Below, in pieces: positions 1-11,030 of a stretch of 64,000 nt of DNA (position 1 is its first letter; each line of letters opens with the position of its first letter). This DNA comes from Cedecea neteri NBRC 105707 = ATCC 33855 (lineage in GTDB: Bacteria > Pseudomonadota > Gammaproteobacteria > Enterobacterales > Enterobacteriaceae), in the NCBI RefSeq assembly GCF_001571265.1, contig NZ_BCTL01000038.1:16279-80278 (forward strand). Reading direction: 5' to 3'. The position numbers and the translations under genes were made by a program. The notes beneath the pieces were generated by a model. That model made no database searches. It had not been told where the DNA came from and worked only from the letters and a program-made list of their open reading frames with translations.

Positions 1-389
1 TTGAGCAGCGCTCGCGCCATCGGCGAATCAATAGAAATGTAGTCCTTGCGGCCAAAGATTTCGTCGTAGCCGACGATGCGAAAACGCAGCAGGTCGCCGT
101 CGTCGTTTTCGATTTCGACCCACGCGCCGAAGAAGACTTTGCCTTCCTGTTGCGGCGAGTAATCAACGATTTTCAGCCGTTCAAGAGATTTGGTGATGTA
201 GCGAACCCGGCGGTCAATTTCGCGCAGGCGCTTTTTGTTGTACTGATAGTCGGCGTTTTCGCTGCGATCGCCGAGGCTGGCGGCCCAGGTCACTTTTTTG
301 GTCACCTCAGGGCGTTCTTCACGCCACAGGTAATCCAGCTCTTTTTTGAGCTTTTCGTAGCCTTCACGTGTGATTAACGGCGTTTTCAT
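1..389 (-). CDS. greB: Transcription elongation factor GreB (partial, C-terminus cut by window edge)
   Basis: Reading the minus strand from the ATG at 389 gives an open frame to the window edge, about 129 residues of a protein that is normally near 158. It begins [14 protein letters not shown] and continues through an N-terminal antiparallel coiled coil ([18 protein letters not shown]) into the start of the C-terminal FKBP-like domain. The coiled coil carries the acidic [11 protein letters not shown] tip that enters the RNA polymerase secondary channel and stimulates cleavage of backtracked transcripts; this role is known for the family. It diverges from ompR, as in E. coli. No stop is seen because the gene runs off the left end. 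The identification is secure. Confidence 0.95.
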   Translation of the reverse strand, partial: MKTPLITREGYEKLKKELDYLWREERPEVTKKVTWAASLGDRSENADYQYNKKRLREIDRRVRYITKSLERLKIVDYSPQQEGKVFFGAWVEIENDDGDLLRFRIVGYDEIFGRKDYISIDSPMARALL

Positions 390-523
390 CTTTTTGCCCT
401 GCAGCCTGTAAAACCAGAGTGTGATTTAAACCGATGCTCAATGAAGAATGCAACCGGTGCATTTTGGGAAGCAAGTCACCAAATTTTGATTTAAAACGTT
501 GATAACCGACTGTTTAATATGCT

Positions 524-552
524 TTGTAACAATTTCGACTAGAATGTATACC
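524..552 (+). promoter_or_regulatory. Probable ompR-envZ promoter
   Basis: A TTGTAA hexamer (524-529) and a TATACC hexamer (547-552) lie 17 bases apart in the 238-base greB/ompR spacer, leaving a leader of roughly 70 bases before ompR. The block around it is AT-rich. In E. coli this operon has several promoters and is touched by CRP and IHF; I could not pick out a convincing CRP site here. Promoter choice is by consensus only. Confidence 0.4.
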
Positions 553-627
553 AGAATTGACTGGTTGTATTAGCGCAGTTTTTTAAGAATACACACTCAA
601 CTGTTCGAGCCTTTGGGAGTACAAACG

Positions 628-2693
<2,066 letters not shown>

Positions 2694-2711
2694 TTTCCCT
2701 GTGGCCCAATT

Positions 2712-2740
2712 AAAAACGAACCCCGAAGGGTTCGTTTTTT
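2712..2740. terminator. Bidirectional terminator between envZ and pckA
   Basis: Perfect 12-bp stem (2712-2723 with 2728-2739) around a CGAA loop; the stem is GC-rich at the loop and runs into T on either strand, so it can end transcription of both convergent genes. Confidence 0.85.
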
Positions 2741-2758
2741 TCGCCTAATGCTTCAGAT

Positions 2759-4377
2759 TTACAGCTTCGGACCGGCTTCGACCAGAGCTGCACCGGCTGG
2801 GGTGTCGGTGTATTTTTCGAAGTTATCGACAAACAGCTTCGCCAACTGCTCCGCTTTTTCCTGCCATTGCTCCGGAGAGGCGTAGGTATTACGTGGGTCC
2901 AGGATCTGGGTATCCACGCCCGCGAGAGAGGTTGGGATGGCGAGGTTAAACATCGGCAGGGTAAAGGTTTCTGCGTCGTCCAGCGAGCCGTCGAGAATGG
3001 CATCGATGATTGCCCGGGTATCTTTGATCGAAATGCGTTTGCCGGTGCCGTTCCAGCCGGTATTCACCAGATACGCCTGCGCGCCTGATGCCTGCATGCG
3101 TTTCACCAGTACTTCAGCGTACTGCGTTGGGTGCAGCGACAAGAATGCCGCGCCAAAGCAGGCGGAGAAGGTTGGCGTTGGCTCGGTCACGCCGCGCTCG
3201 GTGCCCGCAAGTTTAGCGGTAAAGCCGGACAAGAAGTGATACTGAGTCTGGTTTGCGGTGAGGCGTGAAACCGGCGGCAGCACGCCGAAGGCGTCGGCGG
3301 TCAGGAAGATAACTTTGGTTGCGTGGCCCGCTTTCGACACCGGCTTAACGATGTTGTCGATATGGTAAATAGGGTAAGAAACGCGGGTGTTTTCCGTTTT
3401 GGACGCATCATCAAAGTCGATAGTGCCGTCGGCGCGGACGGTGACGTTTTCCAGCAGCGCATCGCGGCGGATCGCGTGATAAATATCCGGCTCGGCTTCT
3501 TCCGACAGGCGGATAGTTTTGGCATAGCAGCCGCCTTCAAAGTTAAACACGCCGTCGTCGTCCCAGCCGTGCTCATCGTCACCAATCAGGCGGCGTTTTG
3601 GGTCGGTGGAAAGCGTCGTTTTACCGGTGCCGGACAGGCCGAAGAACACCGCCACATCCCTTTTTCACCGACGTTTGCCGAGCAGTGCATGGAAGCGATG
3701 CCCTTCAGCGGCAGCAGGTAGTTCATGATAGAGAACATCCCTTTCTTCATTTCGCCGCCGTACCAGGTTCCGCCGATAAGCTGCATGCGTTCAGTCAGGT
3801 TAAACGCCACGAAGTTTTCGGAGTTCAGGCCCTGTTCTTTCCAGTCTGGATTGGTACATTTAGCCCCATTCATCACCACAAAATCAGGCTCAAACGTCTC
3901 CAGCTCTTCGTCCGTTGGGCGAATAAACATGTTTTTCACGAAGTGCGCCTGCCAGGCAACTTCGGTGATAAAACGCACCGACAGACGGGTATCGGCGTTG
4001 GCGCCGCAGAATGCGTCGATAATAAACAGGCGTTTGCCCGATAGCTGATGGGTGACGAGTCCCTTTAGGTGGTGCCAGGTTTCTTCGGAAAGCGGTTTGT
4101 TATCGTTTTTGCCTTTACCGTTGTCGGCCCACCATAAGGTGTCGCGGGTGGTGTCATCACGGACGATGTATTTATCTTTTGGAGAGCGGCCGGTGAAGAT
4201 CCCTGTATCTACGGAGACGGCGCCTAAGTTAGTGACCACACCGCGTTCAAAACCCTGCAGGTTAGGGTCGAGTTCTTCGCGGTAGAGGGTATCGTAATCG
4301 GGGTTATAGACGACTTCGCTGACGTCATGAATGCCATAAGCCTTGAGATCTTGCGGGGTTATGCCTTTAACTCGCAT
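2759..4377 (-). pseudogene. pckA: Phosphoenolpyruvate carboxykinase (ATP), interrupted by a one-base frameshift
   Basis: The gene for the first step of gluconeogenesis (oxaloacetate + ATP to PEP). The upstream part, from the ATG at 4377 ([11 protein letters not shown]), encodes about 240 normal residues through [11 protein letters not shown], then loses frame. The downstream part resumes at about 3658 with [17 protein letters not shown], the kinase P-loop, and reads normally to the family C-terminus ([12 protein letters not shown]) at 2759. On the coding strand the bases are GAA AAA GGG ATG where GAA AAA GGN GAT GTG is expected, so one base is missing at 3658-3661, next to a five-A, three-G tract. 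As read, the product stops 263 codons in and lacks the ATP-binding and catalytic half. Everything else looks intact, so either a very recent mutation, an assembly or read error in a homopolymer, or slippage is possible. Confidence 0.88.
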
Positions 4378-4702
4378 TTCACTGCTCCTTAGCCAATTTA
4401 TACTGCCGAATATTGTAGGGTTGTTTAGGGGGTGTTAACCGCGACCACTATCATAAATTTACGCGCCTGCTTAAATTTAACAGGGGAAATGCACAGGGGA
4501 TGCCGCAACGGGGGCAGAGTATGGCAGGAATTCGCTGGCTTTCGGGGAAAATATAGCGGATATGTTAATAATTAGGATAATAACGGAGAACTTTGTGAAT
4601 GAACGCGCTCTCATACGCAACACGATGAAACAAGACCGTCATTTGCAAGTCGCAGCAGGCCGTTACACTAAGTCAAAAATGATCTAATAAGGGATGACAA
4701 CC
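4378..4702. other. pckA/yhgE divergent spacer
   Basis: About 320 bases holding the pckA 5' region, an AT-rich stretch with TAATA/TAGGATAAT promoter-like words near 4565-4580, and a small reading frame (4595-4687, listed separately) just before yhgE. No repeat or RNA gene is recognised. Confidence 0.5.
4595..4687 (+). CDS. Candidate 30-codon small ORF upstream of yhgE
   Basis: A GTG at 4595 follows a GGAGA ribosome-site-like sequence (4585-4589) by about five bases and opens a 30-codon frame (starting VNERALIRNT, ending TKSKMI) that stops at 4687, just 15 bases before the yhgE start. A second start, the ATG at 4599, is served by the same ribosome site and opens a nine-codon frame (MNALSYATR) ending at 4628. 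Either could be a leader peptide coupled to yhgE, or neither may be translated. I do not recognise a family; comparison between species is needed to judge it. Confidence 0.3.
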   Translation: MNERALIRNTMKQDRHLQVAAGRYTKSKMI

Positions 4703-6451
4703 ATGTTCATGTCTGAGCCGTTACCCAAGGCGACCCGCTGGGGGATTCTGCTGGTGGGGTTTCTTTTAGGCGTGGTGCTGTACCTCACCGAGGGAGACAG
4801 GGTGAGTAGCCTCTGGCTGCGAGGGGATAATCAGGCCCTGTACCTGCGTTCGTTGTCCGTCGTGCTGGCGACGACACTGGCGCTGGTCACCGTGCGTTTC
4901 AACGGTCTACGATTTTGGGGATTAGTGCTGCTCCCATTGCCGGTTGTGGCGTTGATGAGCGGCTGGGTGAACTGGACGACTCAGGGGCTGGAAAGCTGGA
5001 ACCGGCACGATATTGTTCAGGGGTATCTGTGTTCGCTGGCGGCAATGCTGTTTCTGGCCTTACCCTGGCTGCAGGGGCGGCTGCATTCGAACCACGGTTG
5101 GGGAGGCTGGCAGGTATTCTACGGCCAGCTCTGGCGTAACGGCATTACTCTGTTACTTACCGGGCTGCTGGTGCTCTTTTTCTGGGGCGTGCTGGCGCTT
5201 TGGGCCGGGTTATTCAAGCTGGTAGATATCACCTTCTTCGATCGCCTGTTTTTCAGTTCTTCGGCGTTCGCCTGGATTGCTACCTGTACGACTGCGGCGC
5301 TGGCGGTAACGCTTTGCCGTGATCAGATTCGGGCTATTAACGCGGTCAAACATTTCTTCAGCGTTTTTGCGACGGGGCTTTTGCCGCTGCTCTCGCTGAT
5401 CTCTCTGATGTTTTTGGCGACGCTGCCGGTCGTCGGCCTGGGGTCTATTTCACTGCACTTTTCCTGTAATGCGCTGCTCAACACGCTGACGCTGATGGTG
5501 ATGGGCACTGCCGCAGTGGCTTATCATCCTGAAAGAGAAACGCGACCTTATCCCGCTTTGCTTGATGGCGCGATTAAGCTGACGTTACTGCTGTCGCCGA
5601 TTTATGCCTTGCTGGCAAGCTATGCGCTGTGGCTGCGCGTTTCTTCATACGGCTGGACGCCGACAAGGGTGTATGCAGCGCTGATAACCTTTACCGTGCT
5701 GGTATGGGCCTTTGGCTATGTCGTCACGCTCGTTCGCCAGCGTCGGGAGCTCGTTTTACAGCCGGGTGGCATTAACCGCACGGTGTTTTTGCTGGCGCTG
5801 GCCTTGTTGGTCGCGGTGAATTCTCCGCTTCTGGACCCTTACCGGATAAGCGTTAATAACCAAATGGCGCGTTACCACAGCGGTGTCCTGAAACCCGACA
5901 GGCTGAGTATGACCATGCTGCAATACGCCGGGCGGCGGGGCTATGATGCGCTTAGCGAGCTGCAAAGAGATCCAGCATTTATCGCCAGCCCTGAGCGCAG
6001 AAGGCAACTGGCGATGTTGTTGAGCAACGGTAAAGCAGGCGGCGCGGCTACGGCGAAGCTTACGGTTGAATCTCTGCGTCAGCGTATCGTGCTGGCGGAT
6101 AAAAACCGCGTGCCGGAAAACGCGTGGTGGCAGGCAATGGTAAAAGATGAAAGCTACCAGGCTCGAGAGTGCCTGGATGACGAGGATAAGTGTCTGCTGG
6201 TTGGGATGGATCTGAACGGTGATGGTCAGGATGAATGGCTGCTGTGCCAGCCGGAAATGAACTACTGCAAAGTTTACGGCAAGTCAGGTGGAAGCTGGAA
6301 GGATATCGGCCAGGCCCGGGATCTCGATAAAAACCAGATGATGTCAGCGCTGAAGCAGGCCGCTTCTGAAGGAAAACTCACGGCTGCGCCAAAGGTCTGG
6401 CAGGACGTAATGGTGCAAGGGCAGCGTGTCAAAATTGACTATTACCGCTGA
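4703..6451 (+). CDS. yhgE: Inner membrane protein YhgE, DUF4153-type
   Basis: About 582 residues. The N-terminal two thirds are strongly hydrophobic, with roughly ten membrane spans (for example ILLVGFLLGVVLYL, NGITLLLTGLLVLFFWGVLALW, LTLLLSPIYALLASYAL). The C-terminal third (about 400-582) is soluble and has no recognisable enzyme motif, but includes an acidic DLNGDGQDEW loop resembling a calcium-binding or FG-GAP-like turn. The function is unknown; in E. coli the gene also sits between pckA and hslO. Starts at 4694, 4703 and 4709 are in frame; 4703 is preferred because AAGGG lies nine bases upstream, whereas at 4694 it would abut the start codon. Confidence 0.82.
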   Translation: MFMSEPLPKATRWGILLVGFLLGVVLYLTEGDRVSSLWLRGDNQALYLRSLSVVLATTLALVTVRFNGLRFWGLVLLPLPVVALMSGWVNWTTQGLESWNRHDIVQGYLCSLAAMLFLALPWLQGRLHSNHGWGGWQVFYGQLWRNGITLLLTGLLVLFFWGVLALWAGLFKLVDITFFDRLFFSSSAFAWIATCTTAALAVTLCRDQIRAINAVKHFFSVFATGLLPLLSLISLMFLATLPVVGLGSISLHFSCNALLNTLTLMVMGTAAVAYHPERETRPYPALLDGAIKLTLLLSPIYALLASYALWLRVSSYGWTPTRVYAALITFTVLVWAFGYVVTLVRQRRELVLQPGGINRTVFLLALALLVAVNSPLLDPYRISVNNQMARYHSGVLKPDRLSMTMLQYAGRRGYDALSELQRDPAFIASPERRRQLAMLLSNGKAGGAATAKLTVESLRQRIVLADKNRVPENAWWQAMVKDESYQARECLDDEDKCLLVGMDLNGDGQDEWLLCQPEMNYCKVYGKSGGSWKDIGQARDLDKNQMMSALKQAASEGKLTAAPKVWQDVMVQGQRVKIDYYR

Positions 6452-6454
6452 AAA

Positions 6455-6481
6455 AAAACGCCTCCGGTGAGGAGGCGTTTT
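6455..6481. terminator. Bidirectional terminator between yhgE and hslO
   Basis: An 11-bp perfect stem, AAAACGCCTCC (6455-6465) with its complement at 6471-6481, loop GGTGA. It has A-tract and T-tract flanks and separates convergent yhgE and hslO. Confidence 0.85.
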
Positions 6482-6496
6482 GCAAATTTCATAAAC

Positions 6497-7375
6497 TTAG
6501 TGAACCTGCGGATCTGCCGGGGAAGCGTTGTTCCGGATCGCCGCAATGTCCATTGAGTCAAAGACATAGTGGCTGCCGCAGTAATCGCAGTTCATGTCGA
6601 TTTCATTGTCTTCCGCCAGAATGCTGTCGATTTCTTCATCCGGCAGCGTACGTAGCGCGTCTGCACAGCGTTCGCGAGAACAGGTGCACTTAAACTCTAC
6701 GTCCTGCGGATCGTACAGCGTGACTTCTTCTTCGTGGTAAAGGCGCCATAACACATCGTTCGCCGGCAGCGTCAGCAGCTCTTCTGCTTTGATGGTTTCG
6801 GTCAGCGTGGCCAGATGGTTGAAGTCGTCGGTTTCCGCGTTCTGCGCCGGCAGAACCTGCAGCAGCATACCGCCTGCCGCCGCTTTACCGTCTACTTCGC
6901 CGGTACGAATAAACAGACGAGTTGGCAACTGCTCGGAACGCATGAAGTAATCTTCCAGGCAGGCAGCCAGCGTATCCCCTTCCAGACCGACCACGCCCTG
7001 ATAACGCTCGCCTTCGCTTGGGCTGATGGTGATCACCAGATAGCCGTTACCCACCAGATCTTTTAACGCCGCATCGGCCGGGATCTCACCCTGTACGCGA
7101 GCCACGCCGCGCATTTGCTGTTTGTTATTACCGTTAATCACGGCCAGCGTCATTGGGCCATCGCCCTGGAGCTGAACGGTGATGTCACCGTCAAACTTCA
7201 GCGTAGCGGTCAGCAGGCTGGTGGCAACCAGCAGCTCGCCGAGGATATTTTTGACCGGCTGCGGGTAGTCATGGTTTTCCATGATCTGCTGCCAGGTTTC
7301 GGAAACCGTCACCAGCTCGCCGCGTACGGCGTAGTTTTCAAACAGATAGCGGTGTAGTTGGTCGTGTTGAGTCAT
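6497..7375 (-). CDS. hslO: Redox-regulated chaperone Hsp33
   Basis: 292 residues from the ATG at 7375, the usual length; the in-frame ATG at 7381 is directly against the AGAGAG ribosome site and is less likely. The C-terminal redox switch is complete: CTC (CxC) followed about 30 residues later by CDYC (CxxC), the four zinc-binding cysteines that form disulphides on oxidative stress and activate the holdase. The N-terminal core includes [11 protein letters not shown] and the DGPM/INGNN strands. It is the last gene of the minus-strand igaA-yrfG-hslR-hslO series, 21 bases after hslR. Confidence 0.97.
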   Translation of the reverse strand: MTQHDQLHRYLFENYAVRGELVTVSETWQQIMENHDYPQPVKNILGELLVATSLLTATLKFDGDITVQLQGDGPMTLAVINGNNKQQMRGVARVQGEIPADAALKDLVGNGYLVITISPSEGERYQGVVGLEGDTLAACLEDYFMRSEQLPTRLFIRTGEVDGKAAAGGMLLQVLPAQNAETDDFNHLATLTETIKAEELLTLPANDVLWRLYHEEEVTLYDPQDVEFKCTCSRERCADALRTLPDEEIDSILAEDNEIDMNCDYCGSHYVFDSMDIAAIRNNASPADPQVH

Positions 7376-7402
7376 CGTCATCTCTCTTGCTGGTAGGCGG
7401 AT

Positions 7403-7804
7403 TTACGCTTCGCCACCGTGTTTAAATTTCATCAAATCTCGCCGCTCTTTTTTATCCGGGCGGCGATCGGGGTGGGGCATGGTTAGCGCGTTCATTTTGC
7501 GTGCCAGCGCCACTTTTTCCCGTTTGGCGATACTTTCCGCCGTTTCTTCATAAAGCTGAGTGGCTTCCGTGGCCGGCCTGCGCTGCCCGGTAATCGCGAG
7601 TACGTTAACGGTGCGTTCGTCATTGCCCTGGCGCAGCGTGAGAACCGCGTTCAGTTCAACCAGTTTACTGGGTTTGCTGCGCTGGCCGTTGTAGTGCACT
7701 TTTCCGCCTTCAATCATTTCCCGCGCCACGGCCCGGGTTTTATAAAAGCGTGCTGCCCACAGCCATTTATCCAGGCGTACACCTTCGGCTGCTTTTTCTT
7801 TCAT
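7403..7804 (-). CDS. hslR: Ribosome-associated heat shock protein Hsp15
   Basis: 133 residues. An S4-type RNA-binding domain occupies about 9-70 (VRLDKWLWAARFYKTRAVAR, then GGKVHYNGQRSKPS), followed by a basic helix and a charged tail (PHPDRRPDKKERRDLMKF). Hsp15 binds free 50S subunits that still carry nascent-chain tRNA and helps recycle stalled complexes; this is known from E. coli. It starts nine bases after the yrfG stop and precedes hslO, an arrangement suggesting co-expression of two heat-shock proteins. Confidence 0.97.
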   Translation of the reverse strand: MKEKAAEGVRLDKWLWAARFYKTRAVAREMIEGGKVHYNGQRSKPSKLVELNAVLTLRQGNDERTVNVLAITGQRRPATEATQLYEETAESIAKREKVALARKMNALTMPHPDRRPDKKERRDLMKFKHGGEA

Positions 7805-7813
7805 TACGCCCCC

Positions 7814-8485
7814 TTAAACGGAAAGCGATGGGATCAGGCTGCGGTAATCGCTAAGGCCAGGATGGCGCTCAAACGTTTTTTCCGCTTCGCCGGAATCCGG
7901 GTTGAGGACGCCGAAGCAGTAGCGAATGCCAAATGTCGCTGCGGCATCAAGAATCGCTTCGCTGTCGTCGATAAATACCGTTCTGGCCGCGTCGAACCCG
8001 GTATGTCCGGCTACCGCCTGCCATAAACGTTGATCTTCTTTCGGATAACCAAATGTGTGGGTAGAAAGCAATAAATCAAGGTGCTGACCCAAACCCGTAT
8101 GCTCAAGCTTCACCGCCAGATTGTGCGGGTGCGCGTTGGTGAGCAAAATTCGGCGCTTGCCGCTGGCTTTGGCTGCCTCAAGAAACGGCACTGTGTCTTC
8201 ACGTAGCGCGGCTTTTGGCCCCTGCTCGGTGGTCATGGCACAGATATCCAGCCCGAGGCGCTCGCTCCAGTAATCGAGACAGTACCAGTTTAGCGTATGC
8301 TGCACGGCGTGGTATTCGCGGGAAATCAGTTGATGCGCTTCCTGCAGCGGAATGCCGCGCTGAAGGCTAATGGTTTCCGGTACCAGCTTTTTCCAGAAAT
8401 GGTTATCAAAGGCCAGGTCCAACAGGGTCCCGTCCATATCCAGCAGCAGGGTGTCCACGTCCTGCCAGGCGATAGCACCAGACAT
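7814..8485 (-). CDS. yrfG: HAD-family GMP/IMP nucleotidase YrfG
   Basis: 223 residues with HAD motifs: DMDGTLLDL (nucleophile and acid/base Asp pair near residues 17-19), LLTNAHPHN for motif II, the K of GYPKEDQ for motif III, and FIDDSEAILDAA for motif IV. The E. coli homologue dephosphorylates purine monophosphates. It lies between igaA and hslR on the same strand. A strong hairpin (8513-8541) separates it from igaA, so it may be partly independent of that gene. Confidence 0.9.
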   Translation of the reverse strand: MSGAIAWQDVDTLLLDMDGTLLDLAFDNHFWKKLVPETISLQRGIPLQEAHQLISREYHAVQHTLNWYCLDYWSERLGLDICAMTTEQGPKAALREDTVPFLEAAKASGKRRILLTNAHPHNLAVKLEHTGLGQHLDLLLSTHTFGYPKEDQRLWQAVAGHTGFDAARTVFIDDSEAILDAAATFGIRYCFGVLNPDSGEAEKTFERHPGLSDYRSLIPSLSV

Positions 8486-8512
8486 AGCTTTAGTCTCGAT
8501 TGAGGAGAAATA

Positions 8513-8541
8513 GCGTACCAGGGTAGCACAACCCGGTACGC
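8513..8541. other. Strong hairpin in the igaA-yrfG junction
   Basis: GCGTACC (8513-8519), a bulged A, GGGT (8521-8524), a six-base loop, then ACCC and GGTACGC (8531-8541): 11 paired bases with one bulge. There is no T-tract on the minus strand after it, so it is more likely an RNA-processing or attenuating structure than a simple terminator. Confidence 0.55.
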
Positions 8542-8559
8542 AAAGTTTACCCGTAGCGG

Positions 8560-10695
8560 CTACTTGAGCGGCGAGGGCGGGGTCAGTGTTGGGTTGAGGC
8601 AGCTATCATAATAGCGCTGAATTTCAGCCAGACGAGTGCTGGCACGGCGATAACGAGTCACCGCCAGAACGCCGTTTATTGCCGCGCAGGCCAGCATCGC
8701 GATCAGCATCAGAGAAATACCGATGTAGCTCCAGAGGCTGTGTGTATCGGAGATCCGATGCAGGGTGACGTGCTGTGTACCGTTGGCGTCCGTGTAGATG
8801 CCGGTGATGATCCCTTCGGCGTGGAACGGCGTTTGCAGCAGCATTTCCGCCAGCCGTTGGAATTCGGTCCACTGTTCCTGGGCCGGGAAGTCATACAGCG
8901 ACATTGGCGGCAGCGGCTGGTCCACAAGGTCGCCACCTTCATCGTTGATGATGATGTAGCCGCTAGGCGCCGGGCTGTTTAACGACTGCGCGGCGCGGGC
9001 GGTTTCACGGATAAAGAATGGCGCGGTTGAGGTGGTCACCAGGTTATCCAACGACTCGGCGCTAACCGGCCGTAGAAGGACATTCACCCCGGTCAGTTTT
9101 CCTGAATCCGCGCGCTTAATCAGGGAATCCCAGTCTTTAGTGTTGCCCAGGTTCACTAGCGCATTTTTCAGGCGCACACACTCTTCCTCTGCGGTGCACA
9201 GCGCCTGCGTTTTTTTCACAATCCCGGCAAAATCATCCAGCAGGACCATGCCTGACTTCTGAATGGCGTCCGCGAGCTGCGGGTTTACCTTGCTGTCGGC
9301 TTCTCCACCCTGAGGATGGATTTGCCCGCTGACGGCTTTGGTCAGGGCGACCGCCTTGTCCATGATTTCAGACTCCGGCAAGGGCAGAGGACGTGCGTTA
9401 TTCCAAATAATTTGTGAGCAGTCGAATGGGGTGAACGGGAAATTTTGGCGCGCGTGATAACCGCCAGGCGTTTGAATATTACACATCCCCGTGCCGTTAA
9501 CTCTCAGCGTATCGCCGACCTGCAGCTTGTATCTGGCGAGGTCCTCAACGCTGGTGGCTTCAATGGACTGAGCGCCCTTTAACCATGAAGCGCTGAGCTT
9601 GATAGGCATTTCCAGCGGCACCCAAATAGTCATCATCAGCAGAACCAGCAGCGCACCCGCGGCAATCAGGAGGTTACGCACCCAGTGCTGTAGCGGGAAG
9701 TTACGCACTTCATCATGGAGTGAAAGGAAACGCCCCTGACGCACCACATGGCGGTCAAGGTAGATATCAATGTCGGTTTTCTGTCCCAAATCCTGCGCCA
9801 CAAAAGGCTGCCAGTGCGGTGGATAAACCAGGTCGATAATCCCCAGGGAGATATTGTTCATCTGGTCCTGGTTGGACTCGCCGAACAGCCCCCAACGTTT
9901 AGGGGTGCCGCGCAGGCAATGGATTTCGCGCAAGGCTGTTTTTGCAGGAGGGGCAAACAGGCCCCACAATCCGGCGGCAATCAGCAAAACGGCACCGCCA
10001 ATTAACCAGGGCAGGAACACTGGCGGCGTGACGAGACTCAGGAACAGCATGATAAAAGCGATGCAAATAAGTGCGGCTTCACGCACGCCGTCGGGGCGGC
10101 TCAGGGAATACTCTTCCTGGGTTTCCTGGCGAATGTTCAGCAGCTCTATTTGCTCGCTTTCTTCGCCCCGGATGGATGCCTGGGTGCCGGAGTAGCCTTC
10201 CAGAGCATACTGCTGCGTGTCCAGCGTATCGTTTTGCAGCGTATTGCCATTGAGCGAAATGACCAGCGGGATGCTGCTCGTGCGGATAAGCTCTACGTCG
10301 TTATCGTTGGTGATGTATTGTTCCCAGAACGGCGGCAAATGTACTTCAATAGAATCAAGATAATAACGCCATTTATTAGCGTCATCGGCAGAGAGGCCGT
10401 AGCGAGTGATTGACCGTGTCAGGGAGAAAACCGTGTTGCTTTGCGCGGTGAGCGTTAACCTTGGCGGTGGATTGCTTGCGCCCGAAGGGCCGATCAGTTC
10501 CTGGGAACGCGAATAGCGCTCGAGATAATTTTCGACAGCAATACGCTCTTCTGGAGCCAGTTTACGCGTGGTGGCACCGGAGAAGGAACGATCGTGCGAA
10601 ACCTGGGCACGCAGCCTCAGGCTTCGCCATATCAGCCATCCGGCAATCAGTATGCAGGCCAGCATAGCAGCTAACAGAAATAATAAGGTGCTCAT
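8560..10695 (-). CDS. igaA: Membrane regulator IgaA, attenuator of the Rcs phosphorelay
   Basis: 711 residues from the ATG at 10695 (MSTLLFLLAAML), identical to the E. coli length; an upstream start at 10713 is possible but not needed. Membrane segments occur at the N-terminus, around 205-250 (LICIAFIMLFLSLVTPPVFLPWLIGG...), near 340-360 (LLIAAGALLVLLMMTIWVPL) and near the C-terminus (GISLMLIAMLACAAINGVLAV). The large region between about 360 and 650 is periplasmic and includes three or more cysteines (CNIQTPGG, CSQI, CTAEEEC). IgaA restrains RcsD/RcsC signalling and is essential in most enterics unless Rcs is lost. It heads the minus-strand series and diverges from nudE. Confidence 0.95.
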   Translation of the reverse strand: MSTLLFLLAAMLACILIAGWLIWRSLRLRAQVSHDRSFSGATTRKLAPEERIAVENYLERYSRSQELIGPSGASNPPPRLTLTAQSNTVFSLTRSITRYGLSADDANKWRYYLDSIEVHLPPFWEQYITNDNDVELIRTSSIPLVISLNGNTLQNDTLDTQQYALEGYSGTQASIRGEESEQIELLNIRQETQEEYSLSRPDGVREAALICIAFIMLFLSLVTPPVFLPWLIGGAVLLIAAGLWGLFAPPAKTALREIHCLRGTPKRWGLFGESNQDQMNNISLGIIDLVYPPHWQPFVAQDLGQKTDIDIYLDRHVVRQGRFLSLHDEVRNFPLQHWVRNLLIAAGALLVLLMMTIWVPLEMPIKLSASWLKGAQSIEATSVEDLARYKLQVGDTLRVNGTGMCNIQTPGGYHARQNFPFTPFDCSQIIWNNARPLPLPESEIMDKAVALTKAVSGQIHPQGGEADSKVNPQLADAIQKSGMVLLDDFAGIVKKTQALCTAEEECVRLKNALVNLGNTKDWDSLIKRADSGKLTGVNVLLRPVSAESLDNLVTTSTAPFFIRETARAAQSLNSPAPSGYIIINDEGGDLVDQPLPPMSLYDFPAQEQWTEFQRLAEMLLQTPFHAEGIITGIYTDANGTQHVTLHRISDTHSLWSYIGISLMLIAMLACAAINGVLAVTRYRRASTRLAEIQRYYDSCLNPTLTPPSPLK

Positions 10696-11030
10696 GCTTT
10701 CCCCATCAAACAATCGTCTTTTTCATCAAACTCGGCAAAAGATCGGCCTTTCAAAAGGTTAAGAAGCCAGAAGTCATTATCGGCAGGTAAAGCTGCAAAC
10801 TTGAGCTGTTTTTAAGGCGACCAGCCTACAGTAACACAATGTTAGCAAAGCGACTTCGTCTGAAATACAAGTAAATTCCTATTCAATAGTACCCGCCTTG
10901 ACAGGGGGCTGCATTACGTGTTTTGGCTCAATAGAAGTTACAAAAATGTAAATAATAGCCAATGCTCGTTGCACGATATGTGCGGCATGCCGCACAATAA
11001 CTTACCTCTTTCACTGTTGATCCCGGCCAC
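10696..11030. other. igaA/nudE divergent spacer
   Basis: 335 bases. It contains promoter-like words on both sides (a TTGACA at about 10898) and an 18-bp perfect palindrome just before nudE (10979-10996, listed separately). No reading frame of note or RNA gene was recognised. Confidence 0.5.
10979..10996. repeat. 18-bp perfect palindrome upstream of nudE
   Basis: TGTGCGGCA followed by its exact complement TGCCGCACA, centred 43 bases before the nudE ATG. The symmetry suits a dimeric DNA-binding protein; as RNA it could also fold, though with no natural loop. It does not match CRP, FNR, Fur or ArgR consensus. Confidence 0.6.

Noticed and set aside
2759..3655. A separate 298-residue gene starting at a GTG just before the PckA P-loop
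   Set aside because: It is the C-terminal half of pckA; it has no ribosome site, and joining it to the upstream half by one base gives a full family-length protein.
3655..3665. Programmed frameshifting in pckA
   Set aside because: The site is not a standard two-tRNA slippery heptamer in the reading frame, no following stem was found, and PckA is not known to use recoding. Simple slippage cannot be excluded but is not the first explanation.
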